DNA from: Verrucomicrobiales bacterium
GTDB lineage: Bacteria; Verrucomicrobiota; Verrucomicrobiia; Limisphaerales; J093
Direction: 5' to 3'
Length of the DNA stretch: 64,000 nt
Assembly (NCBI GenBank): GCA_024233305.1
Contig: JACKPV010000031.1
Location: 62,001 to 126,000 of the forward strand
Part shown: one piece after another, positions 56,501 to 63,823 of the stretch
How positions within the stretch are numbered: position 1 is the first letter of the stretch
Layout of the letters: every line of letters begins with the position of its first letter
Position numbers and translations under genes: made by a program
The notes under the pieces: generated by a model
Databases searched by the model: none
The model's input: only the letters and a program-made list of their open reading frames with translations
Told to the model about the DNA's origin: nothing

Positions 56501-59037
56501 TCGACGGCAATGGCGAAATCGCCGCCGGCACAACCGGCATCGCCGTTTGGGACATCCTGCCCACCACCGACACCGCCATCACCGGGCCGACGGTCTACCA
56601 TGTCGGCGGCAGCATCACCTACCGGCAGAACGGCGCGCTGACCATCGTGCCGCTGGCCCCCAGCCCGATCACCGTCCACCCGCTGGCGCAACTGCACCTC
56701 ACCTACTTCCATGAACGCGATGTGCGGGCGGACGACCCGTTCACCGACGCAGTCGAGCCCAGCGTGCCCTATTCGCTGGCGGTCATGGTGCGGAACACCG
56801 GCTTCGGCGCCGCCCGAAACCTGCGCATCACCTCGGCCCAACCCGTCATCGTCGACAACGAGAAGGGGCTCTTCGTCGACTTCCAGATCATCGCCACCGA
56901 GGTCGCCGGACTGAACCTCGTGCCGTCCCTCACCGCCGCCTTTGGCGACGTGCTGCCCGGCGCGGTCCGCATCGGACGCTGGCTGTTCAAGTCCACCCTG
57001 CAGGGCCAGTTCGTGGAATACACCGCGGAATTCGAGCACCTCGACGGCCTGGGCGAAAAGCGTGCCTCGATCATTCAGAGCGTCGACATCAAGGAACTGA
57101 TCCGCTTGGTGAACCTGGAGGGCGCATTCGCAGACGGGCTGCCCGACATGCTCGTGAACGACTTCCCCGATCTCGAAGATCTGCCGGACGCCCTCCATCT
57201 CAGCGACGGTTCGGTGGCTCCGGTAACCACCCTGATCTCCGGGAGCTTCGACGGAACGGTCGGCCCGGATTCCCTGGTGGTCACCCTGACCACCACGCCC
57301 CGGACCGGCTGGACCTATGTCCGCGTTCCCGACCCGGCGAACGGCGGCTACCGGTTGGCCGAAGTGCGGCGCCCGGACGGCCGATTGCTCGGCGTCGGCA
57401 ACACCGCCTGGACCACCGACCGCACCTTCATCGGCGGCGGCAAACGACCGATCATGGAGCACAACCTCCATCTGCTCGACCACGACAGTCTCGGACGCTA
57501 CACCCTGACCTTTGAACCGGTGCCGGAACCGGATCTCGAGGCCCCGTCGAGCGCCGTGGTCGCGTTGCCCGCGAGCAGCTTCCCGCAAATCCCGCTTGCC
57601 TGGACCGGCACGGACACAGGCGGCAGCGGCCTCGCCACGTTCGACATCCACGTCTCCGTGGACGGCGGACCGTTCACCCTCTGGCTCGAACGAACCCCTC
57701 TCTCCGGCGCCGTGTATCCCGGCGAGGCGAACCACGCGTATGCGTTCTACTCCGTGGCCGTCGACGAGGCCGGCAACCGCGAACCGGCCCCGCCCGCCGC
57801 GGACGCCACCACCACGACCGACCGCGTGAACACCGCCCCGACCTTGACCGTGGGGGCCGCGCTCACGGTGGACGAGGGCCAGACTGTGCGGATCACGAAC
57901 ACGGCTGCCGATGCCGAGAGCGATGTTCAAACCCTGGTCTTCAGCCTCGGCGCCGGCGCCCCGCCGGGAGCCACAATCAACCCGCAAACCGGTCTGCTGA
58001 CGTGGTCCACCGGCGAAGGCAACGGACCCTCGATACACGACCTCACGGTGATCGTCACCGACAATGGCGTGCCGCCCCTGAGCGCGAGCGAGGCGATCCA
58101 GGTCACGGTCCGTGAAGTCAACGGCGCGCCGCAAATCACAGCGCCACCGGGAATCCAACGGGTCAACGAAGGCCAGCTCCTCACCGTGCAACTCGCCGCC
58201 GTCGATCTCGACCTGCCCGCCAACCAGCTGGCGTTCTCGCTCGGAACCGGCGCTCCGGATGGCGTGGCGGTCGATCCCGCCACGGGCACGCTGACTTGGA
58301 CCCCCACCCCGTTGCAGGGACCCAGCACGAACGACATCACGGTCCGCGTCACCGATGACGGCGAACCCCCGCTCAGCACCCAGACGACCGTCCGGGTGGT
58401 GGTTCGCGACCGGCTCGGCGACTTCCTGGTGGCGCTCGGCCGCACCAACATTCTCGCTGGCAACACCGGGTTCATCCCCGTGCGCCTGGCCACCGATGGA
58501 TTGAGCCGGCTGGATTTCGTGATCCACGCCTCGATGAACACCCTGGCGAACCCCGCCTTCGAGCCCTTGGTCCCCGACCTTTTCGCCTCCTCGCTGACCC
58601 CGCAGGCGGACGGCACTTTCGCCGCGCACTTCGAGTTCGATCCGCAACAACTCGTCAGCGGTGATCGCGAGGTCGCCCGGCTGCGGTTCGATGTTCCGGC
58701 AGGGGCATCCTCGGGCATCATCCGGCTTGAAATGCCCGCGGTGACGGGCCTGACCGGCAACGGGGCCCTGCTCACCGATCCCCGGGTGCAGGCCGGTCGG
58801 GTGATCGTCGTCGGTGACACCCCGGTCCTGGACGCCTGCTGCGCCGATCAGCCCCGCCTCATCTTGTATGGATGGCCGGGCCGGAACTACGAACTGGAAG
58901 CCAGCCTCAACCTGGGCCCGGACGCCGAATGGTCTCCAGTGTCCCAACTGCTGCTCCAGAGCGAATTCTCAATCCAGGAGGAGGTCGGACTGCCGGGGGC
59001 GAACCTCTACTATCGCGCCCGCCAGACGGCGCCTTGA
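47566..59037 (+). CDS. Giant mosaic secreted protein with Big_5, CARDB, Calx-beta and cadherin-like domains
   Basis: This 3823-residue exported protein has a short signal (CLWTLSLIAAARMSAA). In order: a beta-helix-like N-terminal region with five GCCGA repeats (about 150-830); an autotransporter-associated segment (LLNPGSPLGLLRITGDY); three Big_5 Ig-like domains (about 1025-1350, for example VTFDEPMNPASFT); a CARDB domain (PDLVVLNVSVPATGLPGDSV); three to four Calx-beta domains (about 1475-1885); a second CARDB; a carboxypeptidase-regulatory-like domain (GAAVTLRDPYNGTRLHEG); a Cys/Gly-rich region (about 2490-2720); a helical region; a conserved beta block with VPYSLAVMVRNTGFGAARN; two He_PIG/cadherin-like repeats; a cohesin-like domain (about 3615-3750); and a C-terminal module (LILYGWPGRNYELEAS). 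No sortase, PEP-CTERM or beta-barrel anchor is visible. It is probably an adhesin or matrix protein; this is inference. AGGGA precedes the ATG by 5 bases. Confidence 0.9.
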   Translation: MPSAKCLWTLSLIAAARMSAATITWDGGGDGTSWNDPANWAGDVLPAAADDVVIPDPAGNRSVAGAPGNITIRSLQCDSALTLETGHLTLTGGASVVRGALHIAPTRTLTATGATTTFTASGATDINSALIVAQDGATITLPGPTTVVDDSGCCGAVWKAQGPGSVLALPNLAGMHGNPNRNWPMSVQALDGGEVRLPQLAAVASGYLRIVVNGADSRIDLGAVTDLSVMTCEIGSGATVVLDALTKIDGSSFTVSGGGTLELPAVTHYADTGGCCGALWQAQGAGSVLDVPNLVELTGNPTWAMQIQAQNGGAVHLPLLASVPDSHLRCYADGTDSLVDLPSLQELGDSRSRWLTLEARNAGVVRTPLLTDGGRVAIVLRAGGAITLDQFTNFDRGAFDVGAGYDLDLPAVQRLDGADLAVSGGGKLEFPNVAGFTDTDGCCGAVWKADGAESVLSLPGLVGMTGNPVWTMQVQALNGGEVRLANLPGIANSHVRFHASGEGSLVDLPALLRFEPEGGNWLTLDARDGGTVNAPGLTDGARTSIYLRSGGSIHIDQITNLAGGALDLGEGYDISLPAVASIDGADLVVGGGARLTLPAVTTYADTDGCCGALWRAEGLGSVLSLPNLAELTGNPTWAMKMQALAGGEVRLPALGRIPNSLLTLLARGSGSLIDLPALPAYDASGNFRMSLTAEDQGMIHLPLVTDASGMTFVLHTGGTAPLEQFERMTRGGFELGAGYELSLSNLVNIDGSDLVVTGGSTLEMPGLTDYVDTAGCCGALWRADGSGSVLSLPNLTQLTGNPTWAMRVQGLNAGSVRLAALARIEDSLIHCEARGPGSHVDLSALTQSAAIGRTLTLQAGTGGGIRLHPLFTDLPRARLLLDAAAWIEGGLLELGPGSEIEAAGEIRASVVNHGLLNPGSPLGLLRITGDYTQTAAGRLTIEVAGSEPGTDFDRLTVDGVAALDGTLTGRVIDNFAAPPDTVFTFLTAAQVEGRFAALSDLAAGPGVEFNPAYAADRVDLITRFSTGPRIVEVLPETAVTTLLEEFTVRFSELVDPASFTEADVTLSGPSGNIAVTRPTPLGEGRWRIAFAEQHTEGNYTLRIGPAVTDYAGNAMNQDADEVNGEPEDTFETTVFLDDDEGPLVAAFAPVGAVAANVTTLSITFTEPVAPASFTAADIALITPGGPLDSALFTLSSADGIGHTVTLPALTVEGLYTVQVGPGVTDLAGTAMPEGFTARFTIDKTAPRVVLAAPSGEVAEAIDHLDVTFDEPMNPASFTPDDAIFTGPTGAIPITSIELRPGNTHRLHFASQGATGEYSLLIGPDISDRAGNPMNEDGDATYGEAVEDRFEAGLVVRAPDLVVLNVSVPATGLPGDSVPVSWLLKNQGNADVTREFTEVTGLTHEAQAGGETRIATSGVPAPLPAGGELPRSGQLTIPFTGPAGTLHLVVTADANRQIGESDETNNTGVSAATIEVPLALSLQTGGDSVAEGASLDARLLRNGPTTAALTVALSGSDATELAVPLEVTIPAGQSEVSFAVTALTDGLADGPQTASIQASAAGFRAASHPLTVTDADVPHIVLVVADAVVAEGESTTATLTRGGRLDTALAVSLGTSSPGQISLPGQVTIPAGEASATFEILAVDDHYVENTRGYSLTADATGFERASATVSVLDNDAPGLSVRLDRAQIFEGAGPNAATLTVQRSEDSVYPVLVRLTASEPGLLTFAEELTFNPGEFVHYVPLTPLDDDVIEDDAAITLIAQPLETLALNPLGEGAAIDLTLLDDDGPGLRLVFSRDWTCGADAERADLAYVTATLVRTGETQQPATVTLTADLPGLFDFPDTLQFAADQTEITFEVTASMIDPAPPGETVTFTAAAAGYFSALATLERAAECGPDLKIVNLAVPASGLTDGFFPVGFREVNVGADFSIPNESTGISNIVQRVLLSTDPAIGDDELLGATVFDGTASPYVFLDRNATFRLPSVPGDYWVIVQADGSNHVDEVNELNNYTIAAAPLRVDPAYTATVQAGSDVATAGTPVLLTGSAKLAGDNQPAPFELVSLHLRLRDTERVIAALTDEAGNFSATFTPLPGEAGTYTVAAAHPGVSNPPAQDTFTLLGMRARPATLERTITALDTIDENLVIENLGDTTLSGLTVSAIGLPAEFAVEASVDDTLLPFDQATLALRLGAIRDVNVTRTFTVRVSSVEGAVADVILTLTSESLRPRIAAGPALLAGVVPGSQRFLEFTVTNHGGAASGPLNVLLPAVPFLRLLSPTPVPALAPGASAAISLQLAPAADEDFAEFRGNLVLTDETVSAAVPYTFRIVSDQIGTLVVEVTDQFTYYAEGAPRVAGAAVTLRDPYNGTRLHEGVSDDRGQVTFPDLPEGWYDLEISAAEHTPFRQTVFVVAGDTTSFEALMAAQTVQFRWSVVPVEIEDRTRITIEAVFETVVPVPVVTVEPSVIDLADFPDGGSINLTITNHGLLAAQDVAISFSDFDCYRITPLISDIGTLAAKSSIVVPVSICRDPSCTGRFTACGAGNGRVVQSADNRTVALAFRQVQGGGGGGCGGGVVVYRVPCGTGGVGGSAPVGVQNAGGGCGGFGQGHSGGGYGSGSVVLHPGGSSTCNPCGTELLGKIAKCLWDLLNPLPDPVKCLKGLSDCYSEPNPAACISAILDCLAALGKEVPYLGTGITLFCCADDLSYACGGGGLGGPSLCGNGPGGGSGNGLFSGSDSARKVGLAAPGVFPNPLGPNAFPGMAEVAVAALHVRAVLDVFAEILGGPQWLPPMQSGNFQPWFELLATAVAVHGEDGERISASEATALRSHPFAADFSAEEVADFIARWNRTVDYYAAGILESSDVPAGQSADFIARDRLEALVARADQAALEAEAAGHLSVFEELKLSLQQLRDFLYQPTGGICAQVRLRIDQEAVIARDAFRATLEVLNGADTPLTDIAVEVTVANEAGEIVTPQFLIPAPGLTGLGAIDGNGEIAAGTTGIAVWDILPTTDTAITGPTVYHVGGSITYRQNGALTIVPLAPSPITVHPLAQLHLTYFHERDVRADDPFTDAVEPSVPYSLAVMVRNTGFGAARNLRITSAQPVIVDNEKGLFVDFQIIATEVAGLNLVPSLTAAFGDVLPGAVRIGRWLFKSTLQGQFVEYTAEFEHLDGLGEKRASIIQSVDIKELIRLVNLEGAFADGLPDMLVNDFPDLEDLPDALHLSDGSVAPVTTLISGSFDGTVGPDSLVVTLTTTPRTGWTYVRVPDPANGGYRLAEVRRPDGRLLGVGNTAWTTDRTFIGGGKRPIMEHNLHLLDHDSLGRYTLTFEPVPEPDLEAPSSAVVALPASSFPQIPLAWTGTDTGGSGLATFDIHVSVDGGPFTLWLERTPLSGAVYPGEANHAYAFYSVAVDEAGNREPAPPAADATTTTDRVNTAPTLTVGAALTVDEGQTVRITNTAADAESDVQTLVFSLGAGAPPGATINPQTGLLTWSTGEGNGPSIHDLTVIVTDNGVPPLSASEAIQVTVREVNGAPQITAPPGIQRVNEGQLLTVQLAAVDLDLPANQLAFSLGTGAPDGVAVDPATGTLTWTPTPLQGPSTNDITVRVTDDGEPPLSTQTTVRVVVRDRLGDFLVALGRTNILAGNTGFIPVRLATDGLSRLDFVIHASMNTLANPAFEPLVPDLFASSLTPQADGTFAAHFEFDPQQLVSGDREVARLRFDVPAGASSGIIRLEMPAVTGLTGNGALLTDPRVQAGRVIVVGDTPVLDACCADQPRLILYGWPGRNYELEASLNLGPDAEWSPVSQLLLQSEFSIQEEVGLPGANLYYRARQTAP
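48009..50190 (+). repeat. Five long internal repeats with a GCCGA core in the giant secreted protein
   Basis: The block around GCCGALWRAEGLGSVLSLPN, then LTGNPTWAM and GGEVRLPAL, recurs five times. Its cores lie near 48019, 48385, 48883, 49387 and 49887. The last three intervals are each about 500 bases (167 residues) and the first is shorter. The strictly kept Cys-Cys pair in each copy is unusual for an exported beta-helix and may form vicinal or ladder disulfides. Confidence 0.85.
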
Positions 59038-59079
59038 TCAGAGATCACAGGCACGTGCCGCGCCCCCAGCAAGCCTGGA

Positions 59080-59862
59080 TCAGGTGGCTTGGGAAGTTAC
59101 CCCGCTCACCTCATCAGCCCAGGCCCGGATGGCCTCGCGCATCGACGTGAAGGCGTGCAGCTTCGGTCGGACGAAACGGGGCGTGAACCAGGGATACGTG
59201 CCGACCAGATCGTTGAACACCAGGATCTGGCCGTCGCAATCCGGGCCGGAACCAATGCCGATCGTGGGAATCGACACCCTTTGCGTGATCTCGGCGGCCA
59301 CGGCGGGTTGCACGAGTTCGAGCACCACCGCAAAGGCGCCTGCCGCCTCGAGCAACGCCGCGTCCGCCAACAACGCGTCCCGTTCGGCGCCGGTCCGGCC
59401 TTTGATGTGGTAGCCTCCCTCCTCGAGCACATGCTGGGGCAACATGCCCAGGTGACCGAGAAACGGAATGCCGGCCCCGGTGATCGCGCGCACCTGGCCC
59501 TCGATGCGGCGCCCTCCCTCCGCCTTTACCGCCTCCGCTCCCGCGGCGATCAGCCGACGGGCGCTGCTCAACGCTGCTTCCGGATCCTCGTAGCTGGCCG
59601 CCGGCAGGTCGGCGGCGAGCAAGGCACAGGGCTTTGCCCGGGCGGCGGCCCGGACGTGATGCTCCATCTCCTCCAGCCGAACGTGCGTCGTGTCGGGGTA
59701 TCCCAAAACCACCATCCCAAGCGAATCGCCCACGAGAATCAGCGGGATCCCGGCCTCGTCCAGCAGACGGGTGGTCGGATGGTCATACGCGGTCAGCGCC
59801 GGTATTCGCCGGTGCCCCTTGCTCTCCCGGATGTGCTGCGCGGTGATTTTGGGCTCGCCCAT
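59080..59862 (-). CDS. panB: 3-methyl-2-oxobutanoate hydroxymethyltransferase (PanB)
   Basis: This 260-residue enzyme transfers a hydroxymethyl group from methylene-tetrahydrofolate to 2-oxoisovalerate, giving ketopantoate, the first step of pantothenate and CoA synthesis in the cytoplasm. The magnesium ligands are present: Asp46 in LVGDSLGMVVLGY, Asp85 in ADLPAASYED and Glu115 in VKAEGG. Lys113 and the catalytic Glu182 (LELVQP) are also intact, together with GHLGMLPQ and IGIGSGPDCDGQILV. ATG at 59862 matches the family N-terminus (MGEPKITAQHIRESKG); the frame to 59919 adds an unconserved extension. It is convergent with the giant protein gene, and no other pantothenate gene is adjacent. Confidence 0.96.
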   Translation of the reverse strand: MGEPKITAQHIRESKGHRRIPALTAYDHPTTRLLDEAGIPLILVGDSLGMVVLGYPDTTHVRLEEMEHHVRAAARAKPCALLAADLPAASYEDPEAALSSARRLIAAGAEAVKAEGGRRIEGQVRAITGAGIPFLGHLGMLPQHVLEEGGYHIKGRTGAERDALLADAALLEAAGAFAVVLELVQPAVAAEITQRVSIPTIGIGSGPDCDGQILVFNDLVGTYPWFTPRFVRPKLHAFTSMREAIRAWADEVSGVTSQAT

Positions 59863-60330
59863 AGGCGCACAAGGTTGGCCGGGACCCCCGCGGGCACAAG
59901 TGGAAAGCGCCCGCCTCACGACCGCTTACGCACCTCAGCTTTGTCGATAGGAACAGGAATGGCGGGATTCGCGCCCCCCTCCGAACCGTTCGGGCGGATT
60001 TGCCGCATCCGGCTCTCCGCTCAGCGTGGCCGAATTGGGTTCCCATTGCTTCGTTGTCTCCCTGCGCTTCGTTACGGACCGATGGTTCACCTCCGGCAGC
60101 TCCCCACCCCGGGTTGGCACGCCGCCGCAGCCTTCGGTCACAGGCGGGGCTTCGCCGCGCCGAAGGGACTCCGGCCCCGCCGGCGGGTGAATGAACCGCC
60201 TGACAAGACCTGCCACCTCGCAACATGAACGCCCTCACCGGCGCACGACGCGCCGGGGGCCTGCCCGGAATAACGTCGCACCCTCGAGATCGCACCCCGC
60301 GAATCGCCTGCCCCGTAATCGCAGCCCATA
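59863..60330. other. Gene-free interval between panB and the repeat copy B
   Basis: No convincing gene was seen. Minus-strand frames of 93-170 codons exist but show no start context or domain. The stretch from about 60000 to 60230 is GC-rich and reads like a decayed sequence. Confidence 0.35.
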
Positions 60331-60525
60331 AGTCGTAAGCATGCAGTTGGATTCACCACGGTTGGGCACCGATGGGCACTGATATTGAGGGAAACCGGAA
60401 TCGCGCGTCCTGGGTTCGGGCTCACCATTTAGTGAGTCTTCTCGCCCTCTCCGCCAAGGCGGCAGCGCCGCGCCCCATCCGTGGCATCCGTGCCCATCCG
60501 CGGTCCATTGACGGAATCGATACGG
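60331..60525. mobile_element. MITE-like repeat element, copy B (inverted relative to copy A)
   Basis: This 195-base stretch is the reverse complement of 30501-30695 with about 19 mismatches and no gaps by hand alignment, so about 90% identity. The internal ACTCACTAAATGGTGAG hairpin and the GGATGGGCAC / GTGCCCA arms are retained. The outermost terminal-repeat bases are more degenerate than in copy A. It lies upstream of the TPR-protein gene and creates a false upstream extension of that reading frame. Confidence 0.78.
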
Positions 60526-60623
60526 ATAAGGTGCTTGCGAATCGCCTCAGCGAAATGATCCTCAGCGGTGTGAATCCGTTATCGACCAGGCGGCCAAGCC
60601 GCTGGGCAGGGTTGGTTCTCAGG

Positions 60624-62126
60624 ATGCTGCGTGCATGCGTTCTGGTCCCCGCCCTCGCGGCAACCGGATGGGCGCAGCAACCGGTGCTCCGTCTGATCTC
60701 ACCGTCCTTCGCTATCGTGACGGACGGCGCAGCGGACGACGCCAGGCAGCTACTGACCGAACTTGAGGTCTTCCGCCAGACCGTCTCGCGTTTCTTCAAC
60801 CTGCCCCACGAACATCGGATGACCGTCAACGTGTACCTCTGGTCGGACGCCACGAAGTTCGAGCAGTTCCGCCCGCCGTCCGTGCCTCGGGAACGGCCGC
60901 TGGGCGGATACCACCGCAGCGATGGATTCATGCATGCCCTCGTGGTTCGGTTATCGGACGATCCGCGGGTGACCCGCTCCTCGCTCTTTCACGAATACAC
61001 GCACCTGCTCACCAACCGCCCTTTTCGCAGCGTCCCCCTGTGGATGACGGAGGGTGTCGCCGATCTCCTTTCGACGTTCCGGATCGAAGGCTCGAAGTTC
61101 AGCTTCGGGCATCCCGAGCAAGCGGATATCCGGACCTTGACCGCTGCGGGAATCCTGCCGGCGGCCAAGCTGATCGAGGTCGAGCATGACTCGGAAGCCT
61201 ATCGCGCCCCGGCGGCGGTGCCGCAGTTCTACGCGTCCGCCTGGCTGCTAAGCCATGTGCTGACGGTTTCCTCCCACGGCTTCAACGCCGCGCCGGTGCG
61301 GGACTACATCCTGCAGTCGTCGATGACCACCAACCGCATCGAGGCCTTTCGCCGTGCCTTCGGCATTACTCCCGACGAGGCCGATCGGCGTGCGCGGCGG
61401 CAACTCGAGGCGAACGCCTTCCCGCAAGTTGCGGCGCCCTTCGATGGGGCGGCGGTGGCGGCGCCGATTCAGCAACGGCTCGCTCCCCCGGAGATCGCCT
61501 TGCAAGAAGGCATGCTGGCGCGCTTGCTCGGGCTGGATGCGCGCGCAGAAGAGCTGCTACGGGAAGCGCGCTCATCCCTGCCGGGGGATTCCCGCCCGGT
61601 CGAACAACTCGGCTTCCTTCGCGATCAGCAGGGCCGGTCGGAGGAAGCCCTTCAACTCATCGAAGCGGCCCTCGCGCTGGGGAGCGTCTCCTGCCAGACC
61701 CACCAGATCGCGGCCCGGCTGCGATGGAACAAACTGGTGGCGGCATCCCCCGGCGGGCAGGCCGCGACCAGCGAACGTCGCGAGGTGCTGCGGCTGAGCG
61801 AGCGGGCCGTGCGGCTGGATCCGTGGCAGGCCGATTGCCAGGCCCTTTACGCGTTCGTATTGCTGCAAGTCGAGCCGCGCAACCCCCGGGCTGCCGAGGC
61901 CGTCGCCCGACGCGCGCTGCAACTGGATCCGGACCTCCACGCCGCGCGCCTGACCCTGGCTCGAGCGCTCCTGGCCGGCGGGCAAACCGTTGCCGCCCGA
62001 CGAACGATCCAGACGCTCATGGACAGCCCGCTCTCCGCGGGACTGCGCCAAAGGGTGGACGAACTGGCGACCCGACTGGGCCTGGACCACCCGGTCCAAA
62101 CCCGGGCACCGGCAGTCGGACGATAG
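60624..62126 (+). CDS. Exported peptidase-MA-like protein with C-terminal TPR repeats
   Basis: The gene encodes 500 residues from the ATG at 60624, which opens a signal peptide (MLRACVLVPALAATGWAQ). A gluzincin/peptidase-MA-like active site is visible: HEYTH at 123-127 and the downstream Glu in LWMTEGVADL (143). The N-terminal FAIVTDGAADDARQLLTELEVF segment is typical of this DUF1570-like group. The C-terminal half (about 290-490) is helical with TPR-like pairs (ALQLIEAALALGSVSCQTHQ, AVRLDPWQADCQALYAFVLL, ALQLDPDLHAARLTLARALL). The frame continues upstream to 60372, but that part is repeat DNA. ATG at 60555 is another possible start. Substrate is unknown. Confidence 0.82.
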   Translation: MLRACVLVPALAATGWAQQPVLRLISPSFAIVTDGAADDARQLLTELEVFRQTVSRFFNLPHEHRMTVNVYLWSDATKFEQFRPPSVPRERPLGGYHRSDGFMHALVVRLSDDPRVTRSSLFHEYTHLLTNRPFRSVPLWMTEGVADLLSTFRIEGSKFSFGHPEQADIRTLTAAGILPAAKLIEVEHDSEAYRAPAAVPQFYASAWLLSHVLTVSSHGFNAAPVRDYILQSSMTTNRIEAFRRAFGITPDEADRRARRQLEANAFPQVAAPFDGAAVAAPIQQRLAPPEIALQEGMLARLLGLDARAEELLREARSSLPGDSRPVEQLGFLRDQQGRSEEALQLIEAALALGSVSCQTHQIAARLRWNKLVAASPGGQAATSERREVLRLSERAVRLDPWQADCQALYAFVLLQVEPRNPRAAEAVARRALQLDPDLHAARLTLARALLAGGQTVAARRTIQTLMDSPLSAGLRQRVDELATRLGLDHPVQTRAPAVGR

Positions 62127-62398
62127 CCCGCGAGGAAGGGATCCGCGCCCGCGAACATCATCCAGAGCGGGTGCGGCCCCTGGCAACCGCCGGTGCGGGG
62201 GATCCGGCCCACGGGACAGAGGTTGCTGGCCGCCCCCCTCGCGCCGCGGTCCGCAGGGACCTTCGCCCTGGCCCGCTTTCGACCGCGCCCCCCGGAGCGC
62301 GCGCCGCTCGATTCCCCCTTGCAGCACCAGCCCGGGCGACGAAGAATGGGCCTCCGACATAAGCAACACCGGGTTCAGTCCGTTCCACGCACGCTGCC

Positions 62399-63823
62399 AT
62401 GAACACGCAACCGAAAGACCGCCGGATCAGTCGCCGTCGTTTCGTCCAAACCGGCCTGGGAGCCATCGCCGCCGCCACCGTCGTCCCGCGACACGTGCTC
62501 GGTGGGCCGCGCTTCGTGCCTCCGAGTGAGAAGGTGAACATCGCCCTCATCGGCGCCGGCGGGCAGGGGCGCACGAACGCCCGCGCACTGTTCCAGGAGG
62601 CGGACGCGCAGATCATCGCGATTTGCGACCCCATCGAGTCCCACGATCTCAGCGACTTCTACTACCGCGGCAAGGCGGGTCGCGCGCCGGTGAAAGCGGA
62701 GATCGAACAGCATTACGCCGGCAAGGCCGCGAGCTCGCGCTGCGCCGAATACGTCGACTTCCGCGACCTTCTCGAACATGAGAAGGCGATTGATGCGGTG
62801 CTCTGCGCCACGCCGGATCACAACCACGCACAAGTCGTGATTCCCGCCATGCGGCTCGGCAAGCACGTCTATTGCGAAAAGCCCCTGACCCATAACATCT
62901 GGGAGGCGCGGCTCATGGCGAAGGTGGCCCGGGAGACGGGCGTGGCCACCCAGATGGGCAACCAGGGGCATTCCGGGGAAGGCATCCGCGCCACCTGCGA
63001 GTGGATCTGGGACGGCGCCATCGGCCAGGTCCGCGAGGTGCATGCGTGGTCGGGAGCGACCCGCTGGGGCAAGCACATCGCAGGACGGCCCGCGGGCAGC
63101 CCGGCAATGCCGAAGACGGTCAACAACTGGGACCTCTGGATCGGCCCACGCGAACCGCGGCCTTATCACCCGGCCTACACGCCGGTAACCTGGCGGGACT
63201 TCTGGGACTTCGGCACCGCGCCCATCGGCGACATGGCCTGCCACAACATCGATCCGGCGCTCATGGCCCTGGACCTGCGGGCGCCGCGGACCATCGAGGC
63301 GACGGCAGCCGGGGGCGTCGAGGACTACATGGCACCCGTCGGTTCGATGTATACGTATCAGTTTGGCCCGCGCGGCAATCTGCCGCCGGTGAAGCTGGTC
63401 TGGTACGACGGAGGGTTGGAACCGGCGCGCCCGGACGAACTCGAGGACGGCATGAACTTCGCCGGCGGCGGCAACGGCATCCTGTTCGTTGGCGACAAGG
63501 GGAAGATCACCTGCCCCGGTTGGGCCGGCGATCCGACGATCCTGCCGCTCGAGCTGCAAGACGATTACCGGCGTCCGCCCAAGACCCTGCGCCGGGTGAA
63601 AGGGCACCACCGCGACTGGCTCGATGCATGCAAGGGCGGCCAGCCGGCCAGCAGCAATTTCGCGTATGGCGCCGCGCTGACCGAACTGGTGCTGCTCGGC
63701 CCCGTGGCCTTGCGCACCGGCAAGAAGATCGAGTGGGACACCGTCAACATGCGTGCCACCAACGCCCCGCAGGCCGACGCGTTCCTGAAGGAGGAGTACC
63801 GGGAGGGTTGGGAACTGGCCTGA
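62399..63823 (+). CDS. Tat-exported Gfo/Idh/MocA-family oxidoreductase, second copy
   Basis: This 474-residue protein begins with a twin-arginine signal (ISRRRFVQTGLGAIAAAT). The NAD(P) fold follows: VNIALIGAGGQGR with the GxGxxG loop, the segment VLCATPDHNHAQVVIPAM, and a canonical EKP motif (HVYCEKPLTHN). C-terminal blocks are GNQGHSGEGIRATCEWIWDG and WRDFWDFGTAPIGDMACHNIDP, which supply the family's conserved His. It belongs to the large PVC radiation of exported dehydrogenase-like proteins; substrate unknown. It differs from the copy at 44090-45481, where EKP is EKC. The stop codon TGA at 63821 is the first base triplet of the terminal repeat-like sequence downstream. Confidence 0.92.
   Translation: MNTQPKDRRISRRRFVQTGLGAIAAATVVPRHVLGGPRFVPPSEKVNIALIGAGGQGRTNARALFQEADAQIIAICDPIESHDLSDFYYRGKAGRAPVKAEIEQHYAGKAASSRCAEYVDFRDLLEHEKAIDAVLCATPDHNHAQVVIPAMRLGKHVYCEKPLTHNIWEARLMAKVARETGVATQMGNQGHSGEGIRATCEWIWDGAIGQVREVHAWSGATRWGKHIAGRPAGSPAMPKTVNNWDLWIGPREPRPYHPAYTPVTWRDFWDFGTAPIGDMACHNIDPALMALDLRAPRTIEATAAGGVEDYMAPVGSMYTYQFGPRGNLPPVKLVWYDGGLEPARPDELEDGMNFAGGGNGILFVGDKGKITCPGWAGDPTILPLELQDDYRRPPKTLRRVKGHHRDWLDACKGGQPASSNFAYGAALTELVLLGPVALRTGKKIEWDTVNMRATNAPQADAFLKEEYREGWELA

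Noticed and set aside
52426..58947. Minus-strand open frame of 2173 codons
   Set aside because: Opposite the giant secreted protein; it is rich in Arg, Gly and His with no domain, as expected for an antisense frame of GC-rich coding DNA.
59089..60228. Plus-strand frame of 379 codons overlapping panB
   Set aside because: panB on the opposite strand has all catalytic residues; this frame has none of its own.
60372..60623. N-terminal extension of the TPR protein
   Set aside because: Most of it is the dispersed repeat copy B, and a signal peptide starts at 60624.
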